This document shows positions 34,794-43,015 of a DNA stretch of 64,000 nt, piece by piece. Positions within the stretch are counted from its first letter, which is position 1, and each line of letters starts with the position of its first letter. The DNA comes from Lentzea pudingi. Lineage in GTDB: Bacteria > Actinomycetota > Actinomycetes > Mycobacteriales > Pseudonocardiaceae. The position numbers and the translations under genes were made by a program. The stretch is from the NCBI RefSeq assembly GCF_014646255.1, contig NZ_BMNC01000003.1, forward strand, positions 868,001 to 932,000, in the 5' to 3' direction. A model generated the notes under the pieces. It had not been told where the DNA came from and did not search any database. It saw nothing but the letters and a program-made list of their open reading frames with translations.

Positions 34794-34979
34794 ATGGGGG
34801 AGAAGCTGCACGAATCAGACAGGCTGGTGATCGCCGGACAGCCGGTGCTGGAGGCGCTGGCGCCACTCGCGCAAGGGGCGGGCGACCTGGCCGTCCTGCT
34901 GAACATCCCCGCCGCCGAGCTGGAGACCCTCACCGGTGACCAGATCAGGGACCTCGGCGAGTTCGCCGAGGCGCTCTAA
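34794..34979 (+). CDS. Small hypothetical protein
   Basis: Frame of 61 residues, acidic and helical (KLHESDRLVIAGQPVLEALAPLAQG, ELETLTGDQIRDLGEFAEAL). No domain recognised. An in-frame GTG at 34776 is an alternative start. It is divergent from the small membrane gene and overlaps the esterase stop by 4 bp. Composition is consistent with a real protein, but support is modest. Confidence 0.5.
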   Translation: MGEKLHESDRLVIAGQPVLEALAPLAQGAGDLAVLLNIPAAELETLTGDQIRDLGEFAEAL

Positions 34980-36460
34980 CGCCAGAACCCCAGCCTGTGC
35001 TCGGCCGCGTAGTCGACGCGCCCGATCGCACCCGGCGCGAGCGACTGCACGTATTGCCCGTCGGAGAACCGCGGCCACCCCGGCGTTCCCGCGCGGGCGA
35101 AGTCCGTCCACGTCTTGATCATGTGGTCGGACAGGCCGCGGTCCTTGGCGAAGTCCGCGTCCGGGAACAGGTAGTCGATGTCCGACGAGTGGTTCGCGCC
35201 GTGCAGCTCGGGCGGGAACGACGGGTCCGTGGACGCCGCACGGTCGGCGAACTCGAACGCGTAGACGGGTGCCTTCTTCGCGTACAGCGTGTTCTGCTGG
35301 AACGTCGCCCTCGCCCACACGCGATCCGTCAGCAAGGAAGCCCATGCCTGCTTCGGCGAGGCGAACGCGCTGACCGGGTACTCGCGCTCGATCTCGGCCG
35401 CGCGGTCCGGGAACGCCTCCCGCACGAGCCGTGAGTAGTCCTCAGTGGACATCGGGTCCGGGCGGAACAGGCCGACGAAGCTGTTGTGCTCGTCGCGGGT
35501 CGCGCCCACGAGCATGGGCACGTCCGCGAACTCGCCCGCCTGCAAGGACTCTCCCGGCAAACGGGGCAGCAGCGAGCCGCCGTAGCCGACGGGCTGGAAG
35601 ATGTTCATGATCTGCGGGTGGTCGAGCAGCTTCTCGACCGGCAGCCGGCGCAGGCACTCGACGTCCGCGCAGCCCAGTTCGGAGCTGATCATCGCGCCGA
35701 TCTCCTGGATCTCCGGCACCGGCCGCCACGCGAGCGACGGCAATGCCTCCAGGTCCGGGTACCAGGCGCCCTTCGGCACGTCCACCATCGTGAACGAGCT
35801 GTGCATGATCGCCTTGTGGAACAGCGGCGGCTGCCCGATCAGGTGCGCGCCGACGGCCGTCGCGCCGAACGACACCCCGAACAACGTCACGTTGCCCGGA
35901 TCCCCGCCGAAACCGGTGATGTTGCGTTGGACCCACTCCAACGCCGCGCGCTGGTCCAGCAGGCCGAACTCGCCGGAGTGCTCGAGCCCTGGCAGCCCGA
36001 ACCCGCCGAACACGCCCATCCGGTAGTTGAACGTCACCACGACGACGTCCCCTTGGCGCGCAAGGCGTTCCGCGTCGAAGTGGTGCCCGGCCCCGATCGC
36101 GCCGTCGCCGTGCACCCACACCAGCACCGGCTTGCGGCCACCGGTCGAAGGTGTCGTGACGTTCGCGAACAGGCAATCCTCGTTCGTGCTCTTCGTCTCG
36201 GAGTAGCTGGACCCGACCTGCGGACACGGGCTGCCGGGCCGGGCAGCCTCCCGGACCCCGCTCCACGCCGCCGCCCGCACCGGTGGCTTCCACCGCTCCG
36301 CGCCCGCGTACGGGATCCCCTGGAACCGCAGGTGCCCGTCGCGCTGGTCCCCCTTGACCTTCCCCGTGTCGGTGGTGACGACGCCCGACGTCATGGCTTC
36401 CCCCTTGCCGCATGCACTGACCAGCAGTAACGCGGCGATCAACAACGTGCCCCGACGCAC
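34976..36460 (-). CDS. Carboxylesterase type B, lipoprotein
   Basis: Esterase/lipase of 494 residues, anchored outside the membrane: the signal TLLIAALLLVSAC has the lipobox Cys at 17. Type-B features are RFQGIPYAGAERW, NEDCLFANV, the oxyanion motif WVHGDG (115-120), nucleophile Ser197 in FGVSFGA (GxSxG), an acid in the region TRDEHNS and His in HGANHSSDIDYLF. It hydrolyses carboxylic esters; substrate unknown. It starts 6 bp after the TetR gene at 36467, which probably represses both. Confidence 0.92.
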   Translation of the reverse strand: MRRGTLLIAALLLVSACGKGEAMTSGVVTTDTGKVKGDQRDGHLRFQGIPYAGAERWKPPVRAAAWSGVREAARPGSPCPQVGSSYSETKSTNEDCLFANVTTPSTGGRKPVLVWVHGDGAIGAGHHFDAERLARQGDVVVVTFNYRMGVFGGFGLPGLEHSGEFGLLDQRAALEWVQRNITGFGGDPGNVTLFGVSFGATAVGAHLIGQPPLFHKAIMHSSFTMVDVPKGAWYPDLEALPSLAWRPVPEIQEIGAMISSELGCADVECLRRLPVEKLLDHPQIMNIFQPVGYGGSLLPRLPGESLQAGEFADVPMLVGATRDEHNSFVGLFRPDPMSTEDYSRLVREAFPDRAAEIEREYPVSAFASPKQAWASLLTDRVWARATFQQNTLYAKKAPVYAFEFADRAASTDPSFPPELHGANHSSDIDYLFPDADFAKDRGLSDHMIKTWTDFARAGTPGWPRFSDGQYVQSLAPGAIGRVDYAAEHRLGFWR

Positions 36461-36466
36461 GATGAA

Positions 36467-37033
36467 TCAACCCCTCGTGGCTAGGTCGACGGCCGCGACC
36501 AACTCCTGTTCGCAGACGTCGAGATCGAGTGACCCGGACCGCAGCACGACGCCGTTGCGCATCGCGAGGACGAACACGGCCATCACCTCCGGGTCGAACA
36601 CGCGGAACTCGCCGGCCTCCTGTCCCTGTCGCAGAAGGTCGGCGAGCCCCGCGTGATCGGAGTCGGCGATGCCCCCGTCCGTCACCGCCGCGTGGGCCGT
36701 GATCCGCAGGAACGCCACCATGTCCGCGCGGTGCTCGCGCAGGAACGCGATGTTGGCGACCAGGAACGCCCGCAGTTCGGCGCGCGCCCCGGACTGGCCC
36801 ATCCGTGCGTTCACGAATCCTTGGAAGCGCTCCAAGATGTCCGCGAACGCCACGTCGACGAGTTCCTGCTTGTTCCTGAAGTGGTACGAGATCAGTCCCG
36901 TGCTGCTCAGTCCGGCCCGTGCCGCGATGGCCTTGAATGACGTCTCCGCGTAGTCCAGCTCCGCGATCGTGGCGATGGCCGCCGCCACGATCTGCGCCCG
37001 CCGGGCCTGCTCGGTCACGGACTTTGCTCGCAT
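36467..37033 (-). CDS. TetR-family regulator (BetI-like)
   Basis: Repressor of 188 residues. HTH: AAIATIAELDYAETSFKAIAARAGLSSTGLISYHFRNKQELVDVAFADI. The ligand domain is helical. The ATG at 37031-37033 is embedded in the spacer of a perfect palindrome, so binding would block its own start region. The esterase gene follows 6 bp downstream and is the likely target. Confidence 0.9.
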   Translation of the reverse strand: MRAKSVTEQARRAQIVAAAIATIAELDYAETSFKAIAARAGLSSTGLISYHFRNKQELVDVAFADILERFQGFVNARMGQSGARAELRAFLVANIAFLREHRADMVAFLRITAHAAVTDGGIADSDHAGLADLLRQGQEAGEFRVFDPEVMAVFVLAMRNGVVLRSGSLDLDVCEQELVAAVDLATRG

Positions 37034-37060
37034 GAGCAAAACTTAGCACGCCTGAGCAAA
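37023..37060. promoter_or_regulatory. Putative TetR operator overlapping its own start codon
   Basis: TTTGCTC (37023-37029), spacer gcat, GAGCAAA (37034-37040); the spacer contains the TetR start codon. A third half-site TGAGCAAA follows at 37053-37060, 19 bp from its neighbour in the same orientation. Confidence 0.65.
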
Positions 37061-37090
37061 TCAAGTGTGCCCGTCGACTGGAAAGCCCTG

Positions 37091-38122
37091 TCAGTCGAGG
37101 TCGGACAGGTCGAGGACGAACCGGTACCGCACGTCTCCGCGGTCGAGCCGGTCGAGCGCCTCGTCCACGCGGGCCGACGGCAGCACCTCGACGTCGGCGA
37201 CGATGCCGTGAGCGGCGCAGAACTCCAGCATGGCGGCCGTCGCCGGGATCCCGCCGCTACCGCCGGAGCTCAGCTTCTTGCGGCCGACGAGCAGGTCCAT
37301 CGTCTCGAGGGAGAGGGGACCGAGGTACCCGACCTGGCTCAGCGTCCCGTCGACGGCCACCAGCTGGAGGTAGGGACCGAGGTCGTGCTGGACCGGGATG
37401 GTGTCGATCAGGACGTCGAACCGGTCGCGGGCAGCGGCCGCGCTCTCCGCGTCGGTGGAGACCACGACGTCGTGCGCACCCAGCCGCAGGGCGTCCTTCG
37501 CGCGGTCTGCGGACCGGCTCACGACCGACACCTCGGCACCGAGCGCCGCCGCGAACTTGACCGCGAGGTGCCCCAGCCCACCGAGCCCGGCCACCGCCAC
37601 CCGCGTTCCCGGACCGACACCCAACGCCCGCAACGGCTCCCAGACGGTGATCCCGGCGCACAGCAACGGCGCTGCGGCTGCCGGGTCCAACCCGGACGGC
37701 AGGGGATAGGCGAACTTCTCGCGCACGACGTACTCCCGCGAGAAGCCGCCGAGTGTCGTCGTCCCGTCGTAACGGTCGGTACCGCCGTAGGTCAGCGTGG
37801 GGAACTCACGGCAGAAGTTCTCCTGGCCGGCCACGCACATCGTGCACACGCCGCAGGAGTCGACGATGTTGCCGACCGCCACGGCGTCGCCGACCTGGAA
37901 CGCCGTCACGTCCGGCCCGGCCTCGGTCACGACGCCGGTGAACTCGTGACCCGGCACGAGGGGCCCCTCGCCGTTGTGGCCGCGCAGGGAGTGCAGGTCG
38001 GTGTGGCAGACCCCGCAGAAGTCCACGCGCACCGCGATGTCGTCGCTGCGCAGGTCACGTCGGGAGATCGGCGTCGAGCGCAACGCCGTTCCGTCGGCCT
38101 GCCAGCCGGTGGTGCTTCGCAT
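37091..38122 (-). CDS. Zinc-dependent alcohol dehydrogenase (CAD-like MDR)
   Basis: Medium-chain NAD(P)-dependent dehydrogenase of 343 residues. Catalytic zinc ligands Cys36, His59 and Glu60 (DFCGVCHTD, VPGHEF) and the four structural-zinc cysteines Cys90, 93, 96 and 104 are present. The cofactor motif is GLGGLGHLAVKFA. The cinnamyl-alcohol-dehydrogenase/YahK-like branch fits best, reducing aldehydes with NADPH. It is divergent from the TetR at 38214, with two operator-like repeats between them. Confidence 0.93.
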   Translation of the reverse strand: MRSTTGWQADGTALRSTPISRRDLRSDDIAVRVDFCGVCHTDLHSLRGHNGEGPLVPGHEFTGVVTEAGPDVTAFQVGDAVAVGNIVDSCGVCTMCVAGQENFCREFPTLTYGGTDRYDGTTTLGGFSREYVVREKFAYPLPSGLDPAAAAPLLCAGITVWEPLRALGVGPGTRVAVAGLGGLGHLAVKFAAALGAEVSVVSRSADRAKDALRLGAHDVVVSTDAESAAAARDRFDVLIDTIPVQHDLGPYLQLVAVDGTLSQVGYLGPLSLETMDLLVGRKKLSSGGSGGIPATAAMLEFCAAHGIVADVEVLPSARVDEALDRLDRGDVRYRFVLDLSDLD

Positions 38123-38138
38123 GACGCTCCTTCAAACA

Positions 38139-38202
38139 GACTGTTCGGTCTATTTCAAGCTAGCCCGCTGCGGCCCGAAAGTAAACCGACTGGTCTGTCG
38201 GT
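38139..38202. promoter_or_regulatory. Two putative TetR operators between adh and tetR
   Basis: AGAC-tgttcg-GTCT at 38139-38152 and ACCGAC-tggtct-GTCGGT at 38185-38202. Both share GAC-N6-GTC. One lies near each of the two divergent starts, consistent with a single repressor for both genes. Confidence 0.6.
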
Positions 38203-38213
38203 ACAGTTCCCCC

Positions 38214-38798
38214 ATGCCCGACCAGCAGCTGACCACCCGAGGCGCCGCCACCCGGCAGCGCATCATCGACGTCGCCACCCGCGAGTTCGCCGAACACGGC
38301 ATCGCCGGCGCCCGCATCGAACGGGTCGTCGCCGCCGCACGCACCAACAAGGCCCAGCTCTACGCCTACTTCGGCAACAAGGAAGGCCTGTTCGACGCGA
38401 TCTTCTTCGCCTCGCTCGAACGCATCGTCGACGTCGTCCCCATCGACGCCACCGACCTCCCCGACTGGGCCGTCCGCCTCTATGACGAGTACCTGCAGAA
38501 CCCGGAGCTCATCCGGCTGGCCACGTGGACCCGCCTAGAACGACGCCCCGCCGGCCATCTCGTCACCGAGACCGACCGCCTCGACACGTCCAAGCTCCAG
38601 GCGATCACTCAGGCGCAGGCGGACGGACTGGTCCGCGACGGTGATCCGTTCGACCTGATGGCCATGGTCATCGCGATGTCGATGGCGTGGTCGCCGGTCA
38701 GCAACGTCTACGCGGCCACCGCCGGCGAACCCGCCGAGGCACACGACCGCAGGCGGGACTTCCTGCGCGACAGCGTGCGCCGCGCCGTAGCCCCCTGA
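38214..38798 (+). CDS. TetR-family regulator
   Basis: Repressor of 194 residues. HTH: RQRIIDVATREFAEHGIAGARIERVVAAARTNKAQLYAYFGNKEGLFDAIF; the C-terminal domain resembles the TetR_C group with WAVRLYDEYLQNPELIRL. Divergent from the zinc alcohol dehydrogenase, its probable target. The ligand is likely an aldehyde, alcohol or hydrophobic compound (inference). Confidence 0.9.
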   Translation: MPDQQLTTRGAATRQRIIDVATREFAEHGIAGARIERVVAAARTNKAQLYAYFGNKEGLFDAIFFASLERIVDVVPIDATDLPDWAVRLYDEYLQNPELIRLATWTRLERRPAGHLVTETDRLDTSKLQAITQAQADGLVRDGDPFDLMAMVIAMSMAWSPVSNVYAATAGEPAEAHDRRRDFLRDSVRRAVAP

Positions 38799-38888
38799 CC
38801 TTTGGAATTCGTCCAAACAGCATGCTTTCAGGTTGACCTGCGGCGAATGGGTGGAGCCAAACGGAACAGCCGCTCTACGTTGTCCCGC

Positions 38889-39752
38889 ATGCCTTTGCGG
38901 AGATCAACGGTGCGCGGCCGCGAGTTCGGTGACGCGATGCGGGCGCTGCTGCGCGCGGCCGACCTCACGAACCGGGCCGCCGCCGAGCTGTTGGGCTGGC
39001 AGGAGGCCAAGGTCTCGGAACTGGTCAACGGCAAGGAAGGCGTGAGCGACGTCGACCTCGCCAAGTTGCTGGGACTGTTGCGCACGCCGCCCGACGAGTT
39101 CGACCACCTGATGGCCCTGCACCACGAAACCCACCAGCGGGACTGGTTGCAGCCCAAAGCCGGTACCAAGGACAGGGCCCGCACACTGCGCGAGCAGGAG
39201 CAGAAGGCGACCGGCGTCACCGGCTGGTCGATGAACGTCGTGCACGGCCTGGTGCAAGCTCCCGACTACATCGCCGCCATGGTGAACTCATCACGGCAGC
39301 TGTCGGCAGAAGAACGCCCTGGTGCGATCCGCAACCGGATCGAGCGTCAGAACGCTGCTCTCGACGGCTTCCGAGCCATCACGCTCTACATCCACGAACA
39401 GGCCCTCCGCCTGCCGGTCGGAAGTCCGGATGTCATGGCTGACCAGCTTCATCACCTGCTGCGCGTGTCGGTCCGGCCTTACCTGACGATCCGAGTGATC
39501 CCCACGGCGGCTGGGCCGCACGACGGACTGTCAGGTTCGTTCGACATGCTGACCTTCAAGAAGATCCCGCCGCTCGTCTACGTGGAGAGCGCGGGAGCTA
39601 CGGTGTTTCTCGAAGATCAGCCTTCGGTCGGTCTCTACGAAGACGTGCTGAAGTCACTCGGACGGACGGCGTTGGACGAGGCGCGAACCAGGATGCTGAT
39701 CACCGACATCATCGGTGAGGAGTTTCGTCATGACCTGCTGGCGGAAAAGTAG
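38889..39752 (+). CDS. XRE-family regulator with DUF5753
   Basis: Helix-turn-helix protein of 287 residues. The Cro/CI-like HTH (FGDAMRALLRAADLTNRAAAELLGWQEAKVSELVNGKEGVS) is followed by a DUF5753 domain (VHGLVQAPDYIAAMV, RIERQNAALDG, YIHEQALRLPVGSPDVMADQL, IRVIPTAAGPHDGLSGSF, VYVESAGATVFLED). Such BldB/WhiJ-type regulators in actinomycetes pair with DUF397 proteins; the partner gene overlaps the 3' end by 23 bp. Codon bias is slightly less extreme than around it. Confidence 0.92.
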   Translation: MPLRRSTVRGREFGDAMRALLRAADLTNRAAAELLGWQEAKVSELVNGKEGVSDVDLAKLLGLLRTPPDEFDHLMALHHETHQRDWLQPKAGTKDRARTLREQEQKATGVTGWSMNVVHGLVQAPDYIAAMVNSSRQLSAEERPGAIRNRIERQNAALDGFRAITLYIHEQALRLPVGSPDVMADQLHHLLRVSVRPYLTIRVIPTAAGPHDGLSGSFDMLTFKKIPPLVYVESAGATVFLEDQPSVGLYEDVLKSLGRTALDEARTRMLITDIIGEEFRHDLLAEK

Positions 39753-39891
39753 CTACAGCGCTGCCGACACCAACTGCGTCGAGGTGGGCCGTGGGGTCGG
39801 TGTACGGGACAGCAAGTCCCCGTCCGTCGAGCTTCCGCTCAGCGCCGACCAGTGGGCGGACTTCCTGCGCATGGTGACCAAGCAGTCCTGA
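39730..39891 (+). CDS. DUF397 protein, 53 residues
   Basis: Short gene starting inside the XRE gene in another frame (ATG at 39730). The 53-residue product has the DUF397 signature: WRKSSYSAADTNCVEV near the start, VGVRDSKSP in the middle and LPLSADQWADFLRMV at the end. DUF397 proteins accompany XRE-DUF5753 regulators in actinomycetes and some behave as antitoxin-like or signalling partners. The overlap of 23 bp shows translational coupling. Confidence 0.9.
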   Translation: MTCWRKSSYSAADTNCVEVGRGVGVRDSKSPSVELPLSADQWADFLRMVTKQS

Positions 39892-39955
39892 GTGCAACCA
39901 AAGGTTGCGCGAGCTGACCTCTCCGGCTAGCGTGAAGTGCAACCGATGGTTGCGC
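39892..39955. promoter_or_regulatory. Duplicated ArsR-type operator
   Basis: Two copies of GTGCAACC-N3-GGTTGCGC, with perfect arms GCAACC/GGTTGC, at 39892-39910 and 39937-39955, 45 bp apart. They precede the SRPBCC-ArsR-ICL operon, so the ArsR at 40432 probably regulates its own transcript. Confidence 0.7.
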
Positions 39956-39970
39956 TTTGAGGAGAGTCGC

Positions 39971-40435
39971 ATGGAGCACGGAAGCATCGAACGGGAGTTG
40001 CGCATCGACGCCGCCCCCGAGGTGGTCTACGAGGTGGTCAGCTCGCCCGAGCACATGCGCGAGTGGTGGCCCGACGAGGCCGAGTTCGAACCGGTGCCCG
40101 GTGGCACCGGCACGATCAGCTTCGGCGACCCGGCCTCTCCGGACGTGAAGGTCGAGCAGCTCACCGTCGTCGAGGCCGACCCGCCGCGGAGGTTCGCGTT
40201 CCGCTGGGTCTACGACCAGGGGGCGTCGGCGGCGCCGGGCAACTCGCTGCTCGTCACGATCGACCTGATCGCGTCCGGCGACGGCACGGTGTTGCGTTTC
40301 AAGGAGACCGGGTTCCGGGAGCGCGGCTGGGAGGCCGCCGTGCTGGAGCAGGCCTACGCCGATCACGTCCGCGGGTGGGACCACTTCCTGCCGCGCCTCG
40401 TCGCGCGTGCCGACGCCCTGGTCGCGCGATCGTGA
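39971..40435 (+). CDS. SRPBCC/AHSA1-family protein
   Basis: START-like hydrophobic-ligand-binding protein of 154 residues (SIERELRIDAAPEVVYEVVSSPEHMREWWPDEAEFE, ERGWEAAVLEQAYADHVRGWDHFLPRL). Usually paired with an ArsR regulator, as here: the next gene overlaps by 4 bp. A GAGGAG box lies 7 bp before the ATG. Ligand unknown. Confidence 0.9.
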   Translation: MEHGSIERELRIDAAPEVVYEVVSSPEHMREWWPDEAEFEPVPGGTGTISFGDPASPDVKVEQLTVVEADPPRRFAFRWVYDQGASAAPGNSLLVTIDLIASGDGTVLRFKETGFRERGWEAAVLEQAYADHVRGWDHFLPRLVARADALVARS

Positions 40436-40794
40436 GCACCGCGATCGACGACGACCTCTGGTCCGCGGTCGGCGACCCGACCCGTCGCCGGATGCTCGAC
40501 CTGCTGCTCAGTGACGGGGGTGGCACCGCGACGACGTTGAGCGAGCGGCTCCCGGTCACCCGGCAGGCGGTCGCCAAGCACCTCGGTGTGCTCGACCGCG
40601 CCGGTCTGGTGCACGTGACGCCGGCCGGACGCGAGCGCCGCTACGAGGTGGACGAGGCGCAGCTCGCCCGCGCGGTCGCCCAGCTGTCCGCGGTCGGCGC
40701 GACCTGGGACGCCCGGCTGCAACGCATCAAGCGCATCGCCGAGCGGATCCAGCGTGACAGGGCTGATCGAGAGGCAGGACCTGAGAAGTCATGA
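40432..40794 (+). CDS. ArsR-family regulator
   Basis: Winged-helix repressor of 120 residues from GTG (LWSAVGDPTRRRMLDLLL, TATTLSERLPVTRQAVAKHLGVLDRAGLVHVTPAGRERRYEV). No metal-binding Cys motif is present, so it is of the AHSA1-linked rather than metal-sensing type. It is coupled by 4-bp overlaps to both neighbours; the two palindromes before the operon are its presumed sites. Confidence 0.92.
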   Translation: MSTAIDDDLWSAVGDPTRRRMLDLLLSDGGGTATTLSERLPVTRQAVAKHLGVLDRAGLVHVTPAGRERRYEVDEAQLARAVAQLSAVGATWDARLQRIKRIAERIQRDRADREAGPEKS

Positions 40795-41627
40795 CGACAC
40801 CGGCGCCGCGCACCGAGCGCGGCTACTCCACCGTCGAGCGGTCACCGGCCGAGGTGCCCGTACCACCCATGTCCGACCAGGCCGCCAAGGCCGAACTCCT
40901 GCGTTCGCTGCACGTCCCGGGCGACCCGCTCGTGCTGCCGAACGCCTGGGACGTCGGCAGTGCCCGCGTCGTCGTCGAGGCGGGCTTCCCGGTGATCGCG
41001 ACGGCGAGCAACGCGATCGCCGCCGCGCTGGGCTACGACGACGGGGAGGGAGCGCCGAGGGACGAGATGATGTTCGTCGCCGCGCGCATCGTGGCGTCGG
41101 TGGACGTGCCGGTCACGGTCGACGCCGAAGCCGGGTACGGACTGCCTCCCGGCGAGCTGACCGAGCTGATCACCCGGATCGGCGCGGCCGGCTGCAACGT
41201 CGAGGACACCGACCACGCGAACGGCGGTCTGGTCGACCTGGACGTGCGTGCCGCCTACATCGGGGAGATGAGGGCGGCCGCGAACCGGATCGGGGTGCCG
41301 TTGGTGATCAACGCGCGGATCGACTCGTTCTTCCCCGCCTCGCCGTTCTCCGGGGAGCGGAGGCTGACGGACGCCATCAGCAGGGCGGAGGCGTACCGGG
41401 CGGCCGGCGCCGACTGCGTGTTCGTGCCCGGAGCCGGGCCGGAGGACCTCCGTGCGGTCGTCACCGAGGTCGGCGCTCCGGTGAACGCGGGTCTGCCGTT
41501 GCGGGGTGGGTCGCTGCAGGCGCTTCGTGCGGCCGGTGTCGCCCGTGTCTCGGTCGGCCCGCAGCTCTACCGCACTGCCCTCAGCCACCTGCGCTCCGAC
41601 GTCGAGCAGCTCGCGACCCGCCGATAG
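40791..41627 (+). CDS. Isocitrate lyase/PEP mutase superfamily protein
   Basis: TIM-barrel protein of 278 residues in the ICL/PEP-mutase superfamily (oxaloacetate decarboxylase or phosphonomutase-like). Markers: LVLPNAWDVGSARVVVEAGF, VTVDAEAGYG with the Mg-binding acids, GCNVEDTDHANGGL, VINARIDSFF. The usual catalytic KKCGH loop of isocitrate lyase is missing, as in the C-C-lyase-deviant branch. The ATG overlaps the ArsR stop by 4 bp. The first 25 residues look disordered; an internal start is possible. Confidence 0.9.
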   Translation: MTTPAPRTERGYSTVERSPAEVPVPPMSDQAAKAELLRSLHVPGDPLVLPNAWDVGSARVVVEAGFPVIATASNAIAAALGYDDGEGAPRDEMMFVAARIVASVDVPVTVDAEAGYGLPPGELTELITRIGAAGCNVEDTDHANGGLVDLDVRAAYIGEMRAAANRIGVPLVINARIDSFFPASPFSGERRLTDAISRAEAYRAAGADCVFVPGAGPEDLRAVVTEVGAPVNAGLPLRGGSLQALRAAGVARVSVGPQLYRTALSHLRSDVEQLATRR

Positions 41628-41633
41628 GCGGGT
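41616..41633 (+). terminator. Short terminator overlapping a stop codon
   Basis: ACCCGCC-gata-GGCGGGT followed by ttta. The loop includes part of the TAG stop of the ICL-family gene. A 7-bp GC-rich stem, weaker than the other terminators in the window. Confidence 0.5.
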
Positions 41634-41703
41634 TTAGCGCAATTGTCGCCCGTGAGCGGCGTCACAGGTGCATGCTGTGTGCACAAGCTCAACCCGAGGA
41701 CTG

Positions 41704-41886
41704 ATGACCATGACGAGTGCGACCGCGGGCTCCCGCCACAACTGGGAGACTGACCTGGAGCGCTATCGAACGAGGGCGGTCCAGGTGCTCGACACGCACC
41801 TGCCCGCCACCACCGGCTGCACCGAGTGCGGCGACCCGTGGCCCTGTGCCCGCGCCTGCACCGCCGAGTTGGTGCTCGAGCTCTGA
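41704..41886 (+). CDS. Small Cys-motif protein
   Basis: Protein of 60 residues. N-terminal helical half (NWETDLERYRTRAVQVLDTHL), then a compact cysteine cluster TTGCTECGDPWPCARACT with four Cys that could bind one zinc. Small proteins with a CxxCGxxWPC motif are common in actinomycetes and uncharacterised. The start is chosen at ATG 41704; ATG 41710 is also possible. Confidence 0.65.
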   Translation: MTMTSATAGSRHNWETDLERYRTRAVQVLDTHLPATTGCTECGDPWPCARACTAELVLEL

Positions 41887-41889
41887 CGC

Positions 41890-42381
41890 CTACGAGTTCA
41901 CCCGCCCCAGGAACGCGCTGATCCCGGACGTCATCCGCTCGACCTGCTCGTCGAGCGAGAGCGACTCCTTGAACCGCGAGCCGGGTCCCGCGCTCTTCTT
42001 GCCCCGCAGGTACAGCGAGCAGGCCAGGTCGGCGCAGACGTAGACGCCGACCGTGTTCCCCAGTTGCCCGGACTTGCCGGCCTTGCGGGCGCTCATCAGC
42101 GACACCCCGTCCCCGGAATGCGTGGTCAGGCACCACGAGCACATGGTCTTGCGCGCGCGTCCGGCCTGCGCCGCTCGTCGCAGCGCGATGCCCACGAGCC
42201 GTCCCTCCAGCTCGGTCACGAGGTACGAGCGGTCGGGCGCGGCCGGGTCGGTCCAGCCGAGGAAGTCCAGGTCGTCCCACGGCCGCTCGCCCAGATCCCT
42301 GGGTACGTGCATGCGCTTCGCCTCGCCCTTGGTGGAATTGACGAAGGACGCGCGGATGTCGTGTTCGGTCAGCGGCTTCAT
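41890..42381 (-). CDS. FBP-domain protein (elongation-factor-G-binding, treble-clef zinc finger)
   Basis: Protein of 163 residues resembling the FBP/FusB-type family, which binds EF-G and can rescue ribosomes stalled with fusidic acid. The C-terminal treble-clef zinc finger is visible: CSWCLTTHSGDGVSLMSA ... VYVCADLACSLYLRG. The upstream part has the family segment DDLDFLGWTDPAAPDRSYLV. It is divergent from a TetR gene with CCTAGG-type repeats in the gap, so it may be inducible. Confidence 0.85.
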   Translation of the reverse strand: MKPLTEHDIRASFVNSTKGEAKRMHVPRDLGERPWDDLDFLGWTDPAAPDRSYLVTELEGRLVGIALRRAAQAGRARKTMCSWCLTTHSGDGVSLMSARKAGKSGQLGNTVGVYVCADLACSLYLRGKKSAGPGSRFKESLSLDEQVERMTSGISAFLGRVNS

Positions 42382-42392
42382 GACCAGGGACG

Positions 42393-42437
42393 CTAGGCTT
42401 ACCTAGAGGTCCTAGGCAAATCATTAAGGACCCTAGG
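42393..42437. promoter_or_regulatory. CCTAGG-repeat operator region
   Basis: Four CCTAG/CTAGG half-sites: CTAGG-ctta-CCTAG (42393-42406) and the palindrome CCTAGG at 42411-42416 and 42432-42437. They fill the gap between the divergent FBP gene and the TetR at 42449. Confidence 0.6.
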
Positions 42438-42448
42438 AAGGGTGACGG

Positions 42449-43015
42449 ATGGCACGTGCGGGGCTCACGGCCGACCGCCTCACGCAGGCGGCGGCGGACC
42501 TGGCGGACGAGGTCGGCTTCGAGAACGTGACGGTGTCCGCGCTGGCCCGCCGCTTCGGGGTGAAGGACGCCTCGCTCTACTCGCACATCCGCAACGCCCA
42601 GGACCTGCGGGTCCGGCTCGCCGTCCTGGCGCTCGCCGAGCTCGCGGACCGGGTGGCGGAGGCGATCGCGGGACGGTCGGGCAAGGACGCCCTGGTCGCG
42701 TTCGCGAGCGCCTACCGCCGGTACGCCCACGAGCACCCCGGCCGCTACTCGGCGATGCAGATGGCGCTCGACCCCGACACGGCAGCGGACAGCGCGGCCG
42801 GCAAGCACGCCGAGATGACGCGCGCGCTGCTGCGGGGCTACGACCTGTGGGAACCCGACCAGACCGACGCGGTACGGCTGCTGCACAGCACGTTCCACGG
42901 GTTCGTGTCGCTGGAACGTTCCGGCGCGTTCCACAGCCACCCGCGCGGGGTCGAGGCGTCGTGGCTCAGAGCCCTGGACGCGCTGGACTCGCTGCTGCGG
43001 GCGTGGCCCGCCTGA
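42449..43015 (+). CDS. TetR-family regulator (WHG-type C-terminal domain)
   Basis: Repressor of 188 residues. HTH: AAADLADEVGFENVTVSALARRFGVKDASLYSHIRNAQDLRVRL. The C-terminal domain (AYRRYAHEHPGRYSAMQMAL, LLHSTFHGFVSLERSGAF) matches the WHG-type TetR group. Divergent from the FBP gene with shared palindromes. Its 3' end overlaps the convergent VOC gene by 50 bp. Confidence 0.9.
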   Translation: MARAGLTADRLTQAAADLADEVGFENVTVSALARRFGVKDASLYSHIRNAQDLRVRLAVLALAELADRVAEAIAGRSGKDALVAFASAYRRYAHEHPGRYSAMQMALDPDTAADSAAGKHAEMTRALLRGYDLWEPDQTDAVRLLHSTFHGFVSLERSGAFHSHPRGVEASWLRALDALDSLLRAWPA

